From: Shinisaurus crocodilurus
Taxonomy: Eukaryota > Chordata > Lepidosauria > Squamata > Shinisauridae
NCBI GenBank assembly: GCA_021292165.1
Contig: CM037877.1
Location: forward strand, 132,798,274-132,862,273
Reading direction: 5' to 3'
DNA: 64,000 nt
Positions 10,492 through 22,581 of this stretch are shown here, piece after piece. Both the position numbers and the translations under genes were made by a program. The notes below the pieces were generated by a model. It worked only from the letters and a program-made list of their open reading frames with translations, was not told the DNA's origin and did not search any database. The first letter of the stretch is position 1, and every line of letters starts with the position of its first letter.

Positions 10492-13400
10492 CATCATCAT
10501 CATCAGGCGATCACTCGTGACCGAGTAAGATTGTCTTCCGGGATAAAAGGAGGAAATTCTAAAGAAGATTGTGTAGACTCTAGCGATGGGTCCGTAAGTG
10601 ACTGTGGAGGCCAATTCTAGATCCACACAGCTTCCCACAGTGAGGACACAGGTTACCAGATAGAAGATAGTCCTGTAAAGGATTCATTTGACATGCTTTT
10701 CGCTTAGCACGTTTCTCCCTTTCACCTTGCACTCGGGCTTCTTCAAAGTCCATGGAACCTTTGTGAAAGGCCAACCTCCATTTAGATCGTTCATGGGCCA
10801 GAGCTTCCCAGTTTTCGATGTTTATATTGCATTTTTTTAGATTAGCCTTATGAACATCTTTAAACCTCTTATATTGACCACCGATATTCCGCTTTCCATC
10901 CTTGAGTTGGGAGTAAAGTAACTGCTTTGGGAGACGGCAGTCAGGCATTCAAACAACATGACCGGTCCACTGAAGTTGGCGTTGAAGGATCATTTTTTCA
11001 ATGCTAGTAGTCTTTGCTTCTTCCAGTACACTGACATTTGTTCGTCTATCTTCCCAAGTAATTCGCAGGATTTTCCGGAGGCAATGTTGATGAAACCTTT
11101 CAAGGAGGTGGAAGTGACGTTTATAGATAGTCCATGTTTCGCAGGCATACAATAAAGTTGGTAATACAATGGCTTCATAAACCAGTGTTTTGGTCTTCTT
11201 ACATATATCCCGATCCTCAAACACTCTATATTTTATTCGAGAAAATGCGGCACTTGCAGAGCTCAAACGATGCTGGATTTCACTGTCGATGTTAGCTGTA
11301 ACAGAAAGATAGCTGCCAAGATAGAGAAAATGATCAACATTTTCCAGTATTGTCCCACCAAGCTGGATAGATGGCATCACCAAAGGGTTAGCTTGCACTT
11401 GCTGATGAAGCACTTGGTTTTTTTGATGTTAAGTGAGAGACCAAGTTTTTCGTATGCTTCTGCAAAAGCATTTAGGATAGTTTGGAGATCATCCTCTGAA
11501 TGTGCGGAGACCACATTATCATCAGCATACTGAAGTTCCACAACGGAGGTTGTAATTACCTTACTTTTTGCTTTCAGCCTGCTGAGGTTAAAAAGCTTTC
11601 CATCTGTTCGATATATAATTCCCACACCAGTGGGAAGTTTCCCCTTGACAAGATGTAAAACCATGGCGATGAAAATGGCAAATAATGTTGGGGCGATAAC
11701 ACATCCCTGTTTAACACCTGATCCCACTTTAAATGGAGCACCATGAGAGCCGTTGTTGTCCAAAACCGTTGCCGTCATGTTGTCATGGAGAAGTCGCAAG
11801 ATATTCACAAATTTATTGGGGCATCCAATTTTCATAAGGATAATCCAGAGAGCTGTATGGTCTACAGTATCAAAGGCCTTAGCCAAATCGATAAATGCCA
11901 TATAAAGGGGTTGATTTTGCTCCCGGCATTTTTCTTGGAGCTGACGTGCAGTAAAAATCATGTCTACTGTCCCTCTAGAGGGGCGGAAACCATATTGAGT
12001 TTCAGGGAGGATCTCTTCTGAAATAGATAGAAGACGGTTTGCGAGAATCCTAGCTGCGGTAGCTAAGAGAGAAATGCCCCGATAGTTTCCACAGTCTGTT
12101 CTATCACCCTTCTTAAAGAGGGTGATAATTATGGCATCCCTGAAGTCTTCTGGGATCTCTTCTCTTATCCAGATTTTTTCGATGAGTTTATGAAGATGTT
12201 GTACAAGTTCGGGGGGCCCTTCTTTAAAGATTTCAGCAGGAATCCCCATCTGGTCCACTAGCTTTGTTAATGGCTTTTCTAACTTCATCCAAAGTGGGGA
12301 GTACTGCAAGTTCCTCTCTAATTTGTTTTTGCGGGATTTGCGAAAAAATCTCATTATCCACCTTAGATTTACGATTTAAAAGATCATAATAATGCTCTTT
12401 CCAACGCAGTGCAATAGACTCTTTATCTTTTAAGAGTTTGGTGCCATCTTTTGATTGTAAAGGGTTTGTACCATAGATTTTTGGTCCATAAATGGCCCTT
12501 GTGGCCTTAAAAAAGCCCCGTGCATCATGAGATTCTGCAAGTTGTTGAATTTCTTCAGCTTTCTTTTTCCACCAAGCGTTCTTAAGTTCTCTTGTTCTTC
12601 TTTGGACCTCAGCCTTTGCGCTAGCGTAGGTTTTTTTCTTGGCAGCGCAGTTAATATCATTTTGCCATATTTGGAAGGCTTTCCTTTTTTGGTCAATTAT
12701 ATATTTAATCTCATTACCATTTTCATCAAACCAATCCTGATGTTTCTTAGTTTCATATCCAATAGTTTGTTCACAAGCTGCAGTAATGGAGGTTTTCAGC
12801 TTAGACCAATGGTCCTCAATGTTGTCAGGAGGTTCCGTAGGTAGATGTTCCTTAAGAAGTGATTGAAGACGAGTTTGCTTAATAGGGTCTTGAAGGACTT
12901 GGATGTTCATTTTACGCCTTGGTTTTCCTTCCTTGAAGCCTACGTTGGGGAGCAATGTTGATAACCATTGTGGACCGGACTACGGTGGTCTGTCCGGCAG
13001 CCGTCGGCACTCACCATGGCCCTAGTAAGAAGTACATCGCGGTGATCTCTAACATGGACAATTACATAATCCAGAAGATGCCAGTGCTTTGACCGTGGGT
13101 GCTGCCATGATGTTTTAAGCTTATTCTTTTGTCGAAAGAGCGTGTTTGTAATAGTGAGATTATGCTCTGCACATATAGACAAAAGTAAGAGTCCGTTCGG
13201 GTTGCTATTACCAACTCCGTCTTTTCCAATAGTTTCTGGCCATAAATCAAAGTCACGCCCGACTCTTGCGTTAAAATCGCCCAGGAGGATAATTTTATCC
13301 TCCTTAGGTATCTCTGACAGGAGAGTGTCCTACTGGCTATAAAAACTTTCTTTGATGTCATCATCAGCATCTAATGTTGGTGCATAAGCGCTCAAAATAG

Positions 13401-14447
13401 TTACCTGTTGGTTATTGGCGAGCTTTAATCGAAGAGTTATCAGGCGTTCGTTAATGCCAGTAGGAACTTCTGACAAAGAGTTCACTAGTTCATTTTTGAT
13501 GGCAAAGCCTACTCCATGTATTCGTCGGTCCTGCTCAGGTAGTCCTTTCCAGAAGAAGGTATAACCTCCTTTTTCTTCTTTCAACTGTCTCTCTCCTGCC
13601 CTTCGAGTTTCTTGAAGTGCTGCTATGTCAATTTTAAACCGTCTCAGCTCCCTTGCAATAATAGCAGTCCTATGCTCAGGGCGTTCACTATCTATGTTAT
13701 CCAGCAATGTATATTCCATGTTCCAAAATTCAAATGTCTTTTTTGACCGCTAAAATGGTGACCCCACTGGACGCGGTAATCCAGTCAGGGGAGAAAGAGG
13801 TAGACTATGTTTAGGGCACCTTTTCTAGCCCCCTCCCCATACGGGGTGAGCAGAGTGGATCCTAAATAGGGCTGCTCAGTCATGGATACAGCTGCCGAGC
13901 TGCTCGACTACCTCGTTCCTTGAACAGGGCGACTGAGTCTGCATCCACCGCCCATGTGCTGGTCCATGACTAGGGGCTTCCAGATTTACAGTCCTGCCCC
14001 CGTCGCCATTCGCCAGTCGCCATGGGACTTTTTAAATTTTTGTTTGGTTGGGTTGGGTTGGGTTGGGTTGGATGGGTTGGGTTGGAAGACGCCTGTGCGT
14101 GAAACTGTTTTATGTGGGGAGATCGGTGCACAACGAATCACCACACAAACTTGACAGAGTACGGCAGAGATCCAATGGCACGGTTACCCTGATGATTGGA
14201 AAACCATTCTCTGCTGCAGCCTTCATCCGCCTTCACAGCCGTTGTAATTTAGGTTTAATTATCTTCCGCCTGTTCTGCCATTGAGGACTTTATGTTTTGG
14301 ATCGTTCTTTGTCTGGTTCCTCTCCCCGGACCTTACCGCCATGGGTGACCCTACTGGGAGTACATAGCTCCCGACGGCATTGCTCACAGGATTCATCGGA
14401 ACACGCAAGCCCACTCACCACTTCAAGGTGACGATCCGGCGAGGGGG
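10492..14447 (-). mobile_element. Near full-length RTE-like non-LTR retrotransposon
   Basis: A 3.96 kb element on the minus strand. It is flanked by a 10 bp target duplication GTACAAATAT (10482-10491 and 14448-14457) and ends in a (GAT)n-type 3' tail at 10492-10504. Order in the coding direction: a roughly 0.7 kb GC-rich 5' leader with a (TTGGG)n-like run (plus-strand 14046-14090), an endonuclease, a reverse transcriptase with a YADD box, and a C-terminal zinc finger. The clade is likely RTE or a close relative, but this was not tested. A second 3' fragment lies at 26448-26692. Confidence 0.85.
10580..13719 (-). pseudogene. Endonuclease-reverse transcriptase of the RTE-like element, broken
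   Basis: Starts at ATG 13719. The apurinic-type endonuclease shows IAALQET, then an in-frame TAG at about 13330, then (same frame) TNTLF and the SKHWHLLDYVIV motif with its catalytic Asp, and TDH. The reverse transcriptase (about 12354-11377) shows KKGDRTDCGNYRGISLL, GFRPSRGTVD, FIDLAKAFDTVDH, GVKQGC and LQYADD. The last part (10948-10580) ends with a classical C2H2 finger, CPHCGKLCGSRIGLHSHLRTH. Frame changes fall between about 13182 and 12955, 12354 and 12233, and 11413 and 11377. A TGA at 10949-10951 sits where the family would have an Arg codon, consistent with CpG decay. Not functional as it stands. Confidence 0.85.
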
Positions 14448-15065
14448 GTACAAATATAGAAATATATGAATATATTTAAGGTGGGGAGGCCTCTTACTGA
14501 AGGGTGGTAAGTGGGTGGGCTAGTTTGGGAGCACCCTGGGCAAGATGGCTTCCAGCATCTGCCCCCCCCCCAGCACCACCTTGGTGGATCCCCCCCCAAA
14601 GTAAGCTTAGCATAGGGAGGAGGGGTGGACAGCAGGGACAAGTGGGGATGGTGCTTAGCCTGGTGCTGGCTGAAACAGCTGCAGTAACTTCCACCATTTC
14701 CCCGGAGGTATTGGGTGTAATGCAGAAGGCAGCAGCTGCAACCATCGAACCCAGCACTTCCCTTCACAGCACCTGGCTCTAAGAAAAGTTATTATAAAAG
14801 AATGAAGGGGCTGTTGGTGAGTATGCACAACAAGAGAGAAAAGCTTCAGGGGAAAAAACCTTCTAAAGGTGGGGGAGAAAGTCCTTCCCAGCGGGCAGGA
14901 GGAAGTAAATGGCAAAATGGTTTTCCAAAGGATAGTTGAGGGCTCTCTGATGAGTCCCTATTATCCGTTTTGAGGGGTGTTCATTTTAATGCTTCATAGC
15001 AAGAAGGTGACATCAGTTGTGTGCCTGGAGGGGGGATTAGCATAATTACCCCCTTCAGCTCGGTT

Positions 15066-15225
15066 TATCATGTTGTGTGGGCCTGGCCAGGGTGGCTTGT
15101 TGCCATGGGTGACAAGCCACCCAGAACCCTACAATAGGCCATGGTTCTGGTTGGCTTGTTACCCATGGCGGCAGGCAGGCCACCCTGGCCAGGTTTGCAC
15201 AGTGCGACAGGCTGCACTGCTGTGG
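15066..15225. repeat. Inverted repeat GGCCAGGGTGGCTTGT
   Basis: GGCCTGGCCAGGGTGGCTTG near 15080 is mirrored by GGCCACCCTGGCCAGG near 15180, with smaller nested inverted copies between. It resembles the GGGTTCRCAC-ended family in the FMO1 introns, but the termini are not clear. Confidence 0.45.
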
Positions 15226-16039
15226 GTAATTATGCTAATCACCCCGGCATGCACGAGGAGGGGAAAGAAGCCACTGTGGTTTATTTTGCAAAGCTGGCCA
15301 CTGTCTCTAAGCTTTAGCTACCTCACAGGGTTGTTGAGGAGGAGGACCATATAAGCCACCAGGGGTTCCTTACAAGAGGAAAAGAGGTGGTTGTGCTATA
15401 AATGTAATAAAAATAAGTCCCCAGCCAGCAGGGCCAGCAACTGTGCTGGCTGGGGATGATGGGAGCTGCAGTCCAACACATTTGGCAAGCACCAGGTTCA
15501 GGAAGATTGCTGGAGACCAGAGGGCTCAGTCTGATCCAGCCACCATATCATTTTGTCCTTGGCATTCGTAATAAATTGTGCAACCCGGGGGGCCATTGAC
15601 TGCAACCAGCAGTGCTTGGAACACTAACAGTGTTAAGCAAGAATCCTTGGAAGCAACTTTGAGATGGGATGGGCCGACCTTGGAGTGGTCCATGAGTCAG
15701 CACATGTTTCATTCCTTTTGTCAGAAGCTCACCTGAATTTCACCTGCTTTTCCAGCAGGGATACATACCAAGATTCAGCATTCGGGAAAGGGGGAGATCT
15801 AGAAGTGGTCTTGGAAAGGATGCACACTCCACTGAAAAAGTAGCTTGTAGAGATTTTACTGTATACATGAATAAATTCGTGTTGGCACCTGGAAAAGACG
15901 TATACTTATTTTCCCAGATTGCTGTTGTTGTGGCCTGTTTTTGTGGTGTTCATTCTAGGCTGTGAAGAGGGAGCGTTTGTGTTGGTTTTAGATTATGTTT
16001 TATAGTGTTTAATTTATATTGCTGTGCTGAATATGGTTT

Positions 16040-17053
16040 ATATCGATAGCGCTCTTCAAGTACTTGAAAGGTTGTCACACAGAGGAGGGCCAGGCAGGAT
16101 CTCTTCTTGACCATCCCAGATTGCAGGACACGGAATCATGGGCGCACAAGTGACAGGGAGCCAGATTCCATCTGGACATCAGGAAAAACATCCTGACTGT
16201 TAGAGCAATATGACCATGGAACCAACTACCTAGGGAGGTGGTGTTGGTGTTATCTTTGAGCAGAGTGTGTGCGAGTTGGGAGATTTATAATCCTGTCTCT
16301 GTGTGCTAGCAGAGGCCTGAAATTCCACACACAGATCTTCCAGATCTCACCTCCCCCCGCGCAGCGTGCAGCGTGTTGTGCCAGTTTCTCCAGCCCAGTC
16401 AGCCTTGTTGTCAGACTGCTTCCAGCTTCCCCGTTGCAGATTAATCCATGGAGTCAGGAAACACTCTGGAATACCACAGGTCTAATTCTACCTGTTTATT
16501 CACTTAGCAAGTAAAGTTCTACAGAGTATACATTTCCTAGTTACAGTCCATGTGCAGAGTATAAATGCATAGCAAGCATTACATCCAGTGGAGTAAGTTG
16601 AGCTTCATTCCACCTCAGCAAAGATGTTACATTGTTGCAGTAACAAAGTCCAGCAAGAAGAACAAAGGAGAGGAGAGAAAGCAGTCCTACTTCTCTCGAA
16701 GATGGCTTCAGACAGAAAACAAGTTAGCACGTCATCAGAACATACAAACCATGTGACTAGCTCATATTGCTCTCACGGTCTAGCTTCCCATGCGAAAACA
16801 CGAGAATCCAGAAAGACATAACAAACCTGTTTACCTCACCATTCTGTCCCTTCCATGTGTAAACAGTGTGCTGCAGCTGGTAAAGTGATACATATCACAA
16901 CAGGTGGTGGGCTCTCCCACACTGGAGGCATTCAAGATGCAGCTGGACAGCCATCTGTTGGGATGCTTTGACTTGGGTTCCTGCATTGAGCAGGGAGTTG
17001 GACTCGATGGCCTTATAGGCCCCTTCCAACTCTACTATTCTATGATTCTATGA
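16040..17053 (+). mobile_element. CR1 LINE 3' end, split by a solo LTR
   Basis: The 3' untranslated part of a CR1-type LINE runs 16040-16241 and resumes at 16908-17053. It ends in the CR1-typical octamer repeat ATTCTATG ATTCTATG. Phrases such as GACATCAGGAAAAAC and GGACTCGATGGCC are characteristic. A 661 bp LTR interrupts it. Confidence 0.75.
16242..16902 (-). mobile_element. Solo LTR inserted in CR1
   Basis: Begins TGTTG and ends CAACA, flanked by a 5 bp duplication GGTGG (16237-16241 and 16903-16907). No internal retroviral or Gypsy sequence is present, so it is a solo LTR. An AATAAA on the minus strand near 16500 suggests minus orientation. Superfamily not determined. Confidence 0.75.
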
Positions 17054-17848
17054 AGTCAGCACAGGTCAGTGTGGAGGAAGTCCAAGGATTGGTATTACAC
17101 CTCAGATAACCCAACACAATTCACACTTTAGAAGTGGGGGGAGCTCAGAAGGAAGCACAATTGACTAAATAAGTCGTCTTCCTTAGATGTGCATCCACTA
17201 CAAGATCACCTTGTGTGGAATGTTATGTCCTGAGAGTTGTAACTTTCACTTTTTTAGGAAAACATGTGTTTCTTTCTAGTCCTTGTGTTCATAGAGAAAC
17301 ACTGTATTCTCTAAATTGAGCTTTCACTGCAAAACACTGGGATTATCTGCTCTTTAATGCATTCCAGATTGCACCTGTGATTGGACTTTCTTCAAAAAGG
17401 GAAGTGGCCAAATGAGGGGTTGGTTCAATCTTAGGAATTAATTAACCAAGCTACTAGTGATGTTTATTTGAATAAATCATGTGAAAATCAGCTGGTGCGC
17501 ATTTTTACCCTAACACATTCTTATTTTCAGAATGCTTTGTTATATACACACTCCCTGTTGCTGCTGTTCTCTCTGTGATTACATGTAGATTCTTGCATCT
17601 TGGGTGGAACTTGGAATTCTAGCTTTCGTTTTTAGAAAAGTATGTTTCTAGTCCTTGTGAAGGCATGTTTGAAATGTGCAGTCTCCCCTCCAGAGCAGTT
17701 TTTTCCTCTCTCATGACAGCATTGTTCCTTTACCAACAGGCCACCGATTATCCATTTTTAATTCTGCCACCAAAACCCTTCTTGTGCTTCCCATATGCTA
17801 AAAAAATAAACCATGGGCAAAAAACCCAAAATTACATTTACACAGCAA

Positions 17849-17850
<2 letters not shown>

Positions 17851-17892
<42 letters not shown>
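17851..17892 (+). repeat. (GT)n microsatellite
   Basis: An uninterrupted GT dinucleotide run of about 40 bp. Confidence 0.95.
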
Positions 17893-17893
<1 letters not shown>

Positions 17894-17974
17894 GAGATGG
17901 CGGTGGGGGAGTTTTATGCCTCCCCCCCTCCAGATGAGCATGCCCAAATATTCTATACATAGTAATTGGAGCCC

Positions 17975-18345
17975 TTCTCCAAGTCCTGCCACACTCTGAA
18001 ATTAGGAGGATGGAGACCAGAGAGAAGGCATTTCTGTTGTGGTGCCTTGCATTTGAAATATCTGATGCTGCCGGAATGTCTTTCTGGTGCCAAGCAAATA
18101 CTGTTTTTATTTGCTCAGACTTCCAGCATATCAGCTAGCTGGTTTTAACCTGGTAGCTTTTACTTGCTGGATTCATGGTTTTTATGCTGTGCTATATTAT
18201 TTTATGTCTGATTGAAAACTGTATTTTATTTTTAAAAAAATTTATGTTATGACTTTATTAGCCACTCTGAGAGCTGTCAGCTGAAGAGTAGCATATAAGT
18301 TTTAAAATAAATACGTATGTAAATAAAATAAATAAAATTCATCCA
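17975..18345 (+). mobile_element. L2-type LINE 3' region
   Basis: The text resembles L2-type 3' ends (AGAGAAGGCATTTCTG, GAAATATCTGATG, a T-rich stretch, then TAAATAAAATAAATAAAAT as a tail). No coding part remains. Confidence 0.5.
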
Positions 18346-18535
18346 AGCAGATGTTTGCCTCATTTTTTAGGGTGTGATTTGACCCTCAGAGTAATCTGTC
18401 TGTGTCTGACTCACAAATAGACATGTGTGTCTCCTGCCCATGCTGAGATTTTAGTCACAAGAATGATACTTGTGGAGGCACATCTGGCACCTAACGCTGT
18501 CATGCTCCAATAACCTTTAGGAGCATGGGAAGTGC

Positions 18536-18735
18536 CTTGTGCCAAGTCAGATTATTTATCCATCTAGCCTAGTGCTGTCTTCCCTGAGTGGCAGGAGCTT
18601 TCCAGGGCCGCATGCAGACAAAGATTTTTCCCATAATCTGCTGCCCGACCCTTTTCACTGGAGATGCCAGGGACAGAACCTGCGGCCTTCTCAAGAAGGT
18701 GCTCTAGTCCTCCATGCTCTTTTTGTGGTCTGGTG
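18536..18735 (-). mobile_element. tRNA-type SINE copy
   Basis: The minus strand reads like the SINE at 53868: a GAAGGCCGCAGGTTCTGTCC box-B-like region followed by CTCCAGTGAAAAGG and GATGGATAA. Decayed. Confidence 0.5.
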
Positions 18736-18739
18736 ATTT

Positions 18740-20564
18740 CTTGTAACTTTCCAAGGGCCGTTGTAATAAGTGGTGGGGCGTTCAAAGGTTCTTCTAATCT
18801 ACCTTGGCTTCACATGTGGAGAATGTTAAGGGTTACTTAGATGGAACTATCCCTTATCTTGGCAAATACATGCTTGAAATAGCTTCCTTTGTCAAGGCAA
18901 CATGAATGCAGGTCTGGGTAGAAGAATTATTTTGTAAAGGACAGGAGGGGCCTGCCCTCCAGGCAGGAGGGGCCATTTAAACCTCCCTGAACCTAACCAC
19001 TTCTCCTCTACAAATGCCTCCCAGGCTATTTTCCCATACTCCTCTTTCTTTTTGCTCACAGAGAGTCCACTTGGAGGAAAAAGGTATCACAACAGCCTGG
19101 AAGGAAAAGGTTTGCAGGGGGAATGGATAAGTTAAGGTCCCCATTCCCACCCTTCTCCCACCTTAGCATTTCCAGGCAAACATTGACAGGGGCCCCTGTG
19201 ATTCCATTGTTCAACCATTAGATCGGTGTATTTGACTTGGAATAACACAGAAGTTAACCCTTCCATCAATCATTGAATCCCATCTATCATTGAGACTAGT
19301 GAAACTCTGGGGCCTTCTTTAAAACAGGCCAATGCAGTCCGTTCAGTTTTTGTACAGTTTGAGGCATTGTCATACTTGATTGACTCTGGCCTTAGCTCAG
19401 AGGCCAAATTGTGTGGGTTTTCTTCTAATTCAAATTCTCCTCATTCATCTCTAGCATGGCCATAAACTTCCCTTTAAGGCTAAAATTTTGCGATTCAACC
19501 CATCTGGGAAACATATTTTTGGCAGCCAACGGAGCCTAGATGTGCGCAAGTATATACATGTAAAGGAGCTCATTCAGTAACCTTAATATCTATGTGAGAG
19601 AAACGCATAACCAGTAGGCTGATGACACCCACATGAATAAATCCTCATGAATATCGTTGAGTATAGTGCAGGGTAACTCCTAATAATACTTAATTAATTG
19701 TAATAACCCAGAGGGAGTATCAATTGGTTCTGCTGGAATGATTTACAGCTGTCCATAGAGTATATACATGCATGCAACAGTATGGCCACTAGAGGATGTA
19801 AATGGAATAACAACCCACAAAAAAGAGAAAGTAAGTGAAAATGTTGGGATTTATGGTGGTTGACTGTTTTGGAAATATGTTTGGCAACACAACAAATGTT
19901 TTTGTATTATAGAGGGTAATGAAACTGATATAAGCCCGTGACTATCCTTGAAACCCTTGAGAAAGGCAAATATTGCACGAAACAAGAAGTCCAAACCGGT
20001 TTCTTGTTGGGGAAAAAAAACAAGTGAGGATACGGAGAATATCAGGCTTCTGGAAACCATTCCAAGGAAAAATAATGCTTTAAGCCACTCAGAAAGAAAA
20101 AACGGAGAGGAAGGCTCACTTGAAGGCCATCTCAAAAAATAAGAGTAAAGGCTGTAGCAACTCCATGAAGACAAAGAAAAAACAAAGGAAGGTTTTCATT
20201 AACTCTATAAGAATACAGCAAGTTTGGTGGTTGCTAAACCCCTGAAAGATAAGGGGGTGATTACCATTGAATATAATTATACATGATGTATACTCTGTGT
20301 TACAGCATGATTAGTGAACAGTTTGTAAAGTTTGATTATTGAAAAGTTTTTAAAGTTTATATAAATATTAAATCAATATGTGTTGTAAAAAAATGTTAAA
20401 AATTCCAAAAATAGACAAAAGAAAGTTTAAATATAATGATTAAACATGTATTGTTAAAAAGTTGTACGTAAATTTTTTTTAAAAAAGATAAAAGAAAGTT
20501 CTATCACGGTGGTGTTTTCACACTTTTTTTGATATACTCATATTTCCGTGATTCTCCTTTGTTA
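18740..20564. other. Intergenic DNA, unassigned
   Basis: No gene or convincing repeat boundary is seen. The 20260-20500 part is very AT-rich with A runs. Confidence 0.4.
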
Positions 20565-21101
20565 TCAACCTGTTATTAGTCTGGCTGCTGCATTTTGCAC
20601 AAGCTGTAGCTTCTGAACAGTCTTCAAGGGCAGCCCCATGTAGAGTGCATTGCAGTGATCTAACTTGGAGGTTACTAGAGCATAGTTTACTGAAACCTGG
20701 CTATCCCTGTCCAGATCGGAGTGTAGCTGGGCCACCAGCTGAAGCTGGTAGAACGCACTCCATGCCACTGAGGCCACCTGAGCCTCAAATGCCAAAGATA
20801 ACTCAAGGAAGTCCCCCAAGCTATGAATCTGCTCCTTCAAGGGGAGTGCAACCCCATACAGAACAGGTTGAGCACCCACCATCTGGTCAGAAGAACCACC
20901 CACTAAGATCATCTCTGTCTGGTCTGGATTGAGCCTCAGTTTGTTAGCCCTCATCCAATCTATTGTCGCAGTCAGGCACCGGTTCAGCACATCCACAGCC
21001 TCACCTGCTGAAGATGAAAAGGAGAAATAGAGCTGCGTGTCATCAGCATACTGATGGCAATGCACTCCAAAACTCCGGGTGACCCCACCCAGTGGTTTCA
21101 T
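20565..21101 (-). pseudogene. L2 reverse transcriptase C-terminal fragment
   Basis: A 178-codon open stretch on the minus strand beginning MKPLGGVTRSFGVHCHQ. It has the catalytic YADD, the LNPDQTE segment, and the thumb-like tail LVQNAAARL. The N-terminal half is missing. Derived from a retrotransposon, not a host gene. Confidence 0.75.
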
Positions 21102-21248
21102 GTAGACATTATTACTAATTTTATTTATTTAAGAATTTTCTTCCCCACCGTTCATTATAAAACAATCCCAAAGTACTACACTGGCTGCTATTAGCTACCA
21201 AGCCATATTCAAGATTTTGTTCAAAGCCCTAAACCGCTTGGGATCAGG

Positions 21249-22130
21249 CAGGGGCGGCGCTATCACTAGGCAAACTAGGCGGCTGCCTAGAGCGCACGGC
21301 TAAAGGGGGCGCAGAAATGCTCCGCGGCACCCCTTTAATTTTTTGCGCCAAACAGCTGATCTTTATCCAGCTGTTTGGCAGGAGTCCGGGACAGCCGATT
21401 GGTGGGACAGCCACCACCTCCTCCGCCCCACCCCCTTCGCTCCTTGCGCTCCTTGCAGCCAGCCCACCGGCAACCGGGCCGGATCCGCCACCGCCACTTC
21501 CCCCACGCGTCGCAGTGGCTCCTCTCTCCAGCTCCCTGGGTGCGTGCGCCGCCAAACGCCAGGCGGCTGCGCAGAGGGAATCGCCTCCGACGCCGATGCT
21601 GCTTCCCCCACGCGGTGGCTCGCGCGCCGCCAAATGCCAACACTGACGCCGAGGGAATCGCGCCTCCACTGCCTGTGCCTGTGCCATCTCCTCCTCTCAC
21701 TTCTCTCTTTCGCTCCCTCCCTCCGTCCCTGGAGGTGGGTCTCCTCTGCGCCACCAGCAGCGGCTTCACCAATAAACCAGCCCCCTCGCCTACCGGAGCC
21801 TGTCTCTCTTCTCCCCCCCCACCTCACCCTAAGCCAAGTTCTGCAGTTGGGAGAAGGCGGGACGGATGTAGCCCTTCTTACTCGGGATCTCCGCTGAGGC
21901 TCAGAAAGAAAGCGCCGCTTCGGAACAGCTTCACCGCCGTAGACTGCCCTGCGCCCCATCTTATGGACCCGAAAAAAAAATAAATGGGGAAAGGAGGGGT
22001 GGGGGTTTGTAAAGAGTGTTCTTGCATTTGGATCTGCGGGCTGGAGGGAGGGAGGGCTCAAGTGGGAAGGGGAGGGGGCGCTAAATATCTGATCTTGCCT
22101 AGGGCACCAAACTGCCTTGCACCGGCCCTG
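21249..22130. mobile_element. GC-rich non-autonomous hAT element
   Basis: Starts CAGGGGCGGCGC and ends GCACCGGCCCTG. It is flanked by a perfect 8 bp duplication GGATCAGG (21241-21248 and 22131-22138). The 882 bp interior is very GC- and CpG-rich. It has open frames on both strands with low-complexity translations and no transposase motif, so it is treated as non-coding. Confidence 0.85.
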
Positions 22131-22531
22131 GGATCAGGATACCTAGCCAACTGTCTTCCCCTATATACAACAAATTGGCCACTGAGATCTTCCAAGAAGG
22201 AGGTCTTATTGGTCGACGACGAACAGTATGTCATCAGGTAGTGGCACATACATGGACCTTCTCGGTAGTGGCACCCAACCTCTGGCAAGCTCTCTCATGT
22301 GTGGTCCGAGAGGTGGAAACTAGCAAGTTTTAGACACCTCTTGAAGATATATCTGTTTACGCAGCCTTTCCTTGACTTGTAATCACACACTGCTCTGTTC
22401 TACTGTTCTCATAACATTGTTGATGTGCTTATTATTTTATATTGTTTTTACATTGGTTTTTACATGGTATTTTATGTATTTTTTAAATGTAAACTGCTCA
22501 GAGATCTTAGGATATCAGGCAGCATAGAAAT

Positions 22532-22541
22532 AGGATAGATG

Positions 22542-22572
<31 letters not shown>

Positions 22573-22581
22573 GGATGGATG
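22532..22581 (+). repeat. (GATA)n microsatellite
   Basis: Tetranucleotide GATA/GATG repeats form the 3' tail of the L2 copy. Confidence 0.9.

Larger units (their letters stand above)
20565..22581 (+). mobile_element. L2 LINE with 5' inversion, later split by hAT
   Basis: The left part (20565-21115) is antisense: on the minus strand it encodes the end of an L2 reverse transcriptase with QYADDTQLY, LNPDQTEMILVGG and AARLITG. The right part (about 21160 onward) is sense and resumes just after that point (FKALNRLGSGYL across the later insertion), running to a (GATA)n tail at 22532-22581. This 5' part inverted, 3' part sense arrangement is what twin priming produces. A hAT element sits at 21249-22130. 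Confidence 0.7.

Noticed and set aside
11377..12354. A 325-codon open frame that could be read as a host gene (such RTE-derived proteins are sometimes named craniofacial development protein 2-like)
   Set aside because: It is the reverse transcriptase of an inserted retrotransposon, with frame breaks on both sides and a target duplication around the element.
14046..14090. TTGGG repeats resembling telomeric DNA
   Set aside because: The unit is not TTAGGG, the run is short, and it belongs to the 5' leader of the RTE-like element.
21244..22061. Long open frames on both strands in GC-rich DNA (up to 232 codons)
   Set aside because: They lie inside a hAT element with an 8 bp duplication, are rich in Gly/Arg/Pro/Ala, overlap on both strands and show no domain. 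GC-rich DNA has few stop codons by chance.
22532..22581. GATA repeats as a regulatory cluster of GATA-factor sites
   Set aside because: They form the simple-repeat tail of an L2 copy; nothing else suggests a regulatory element.
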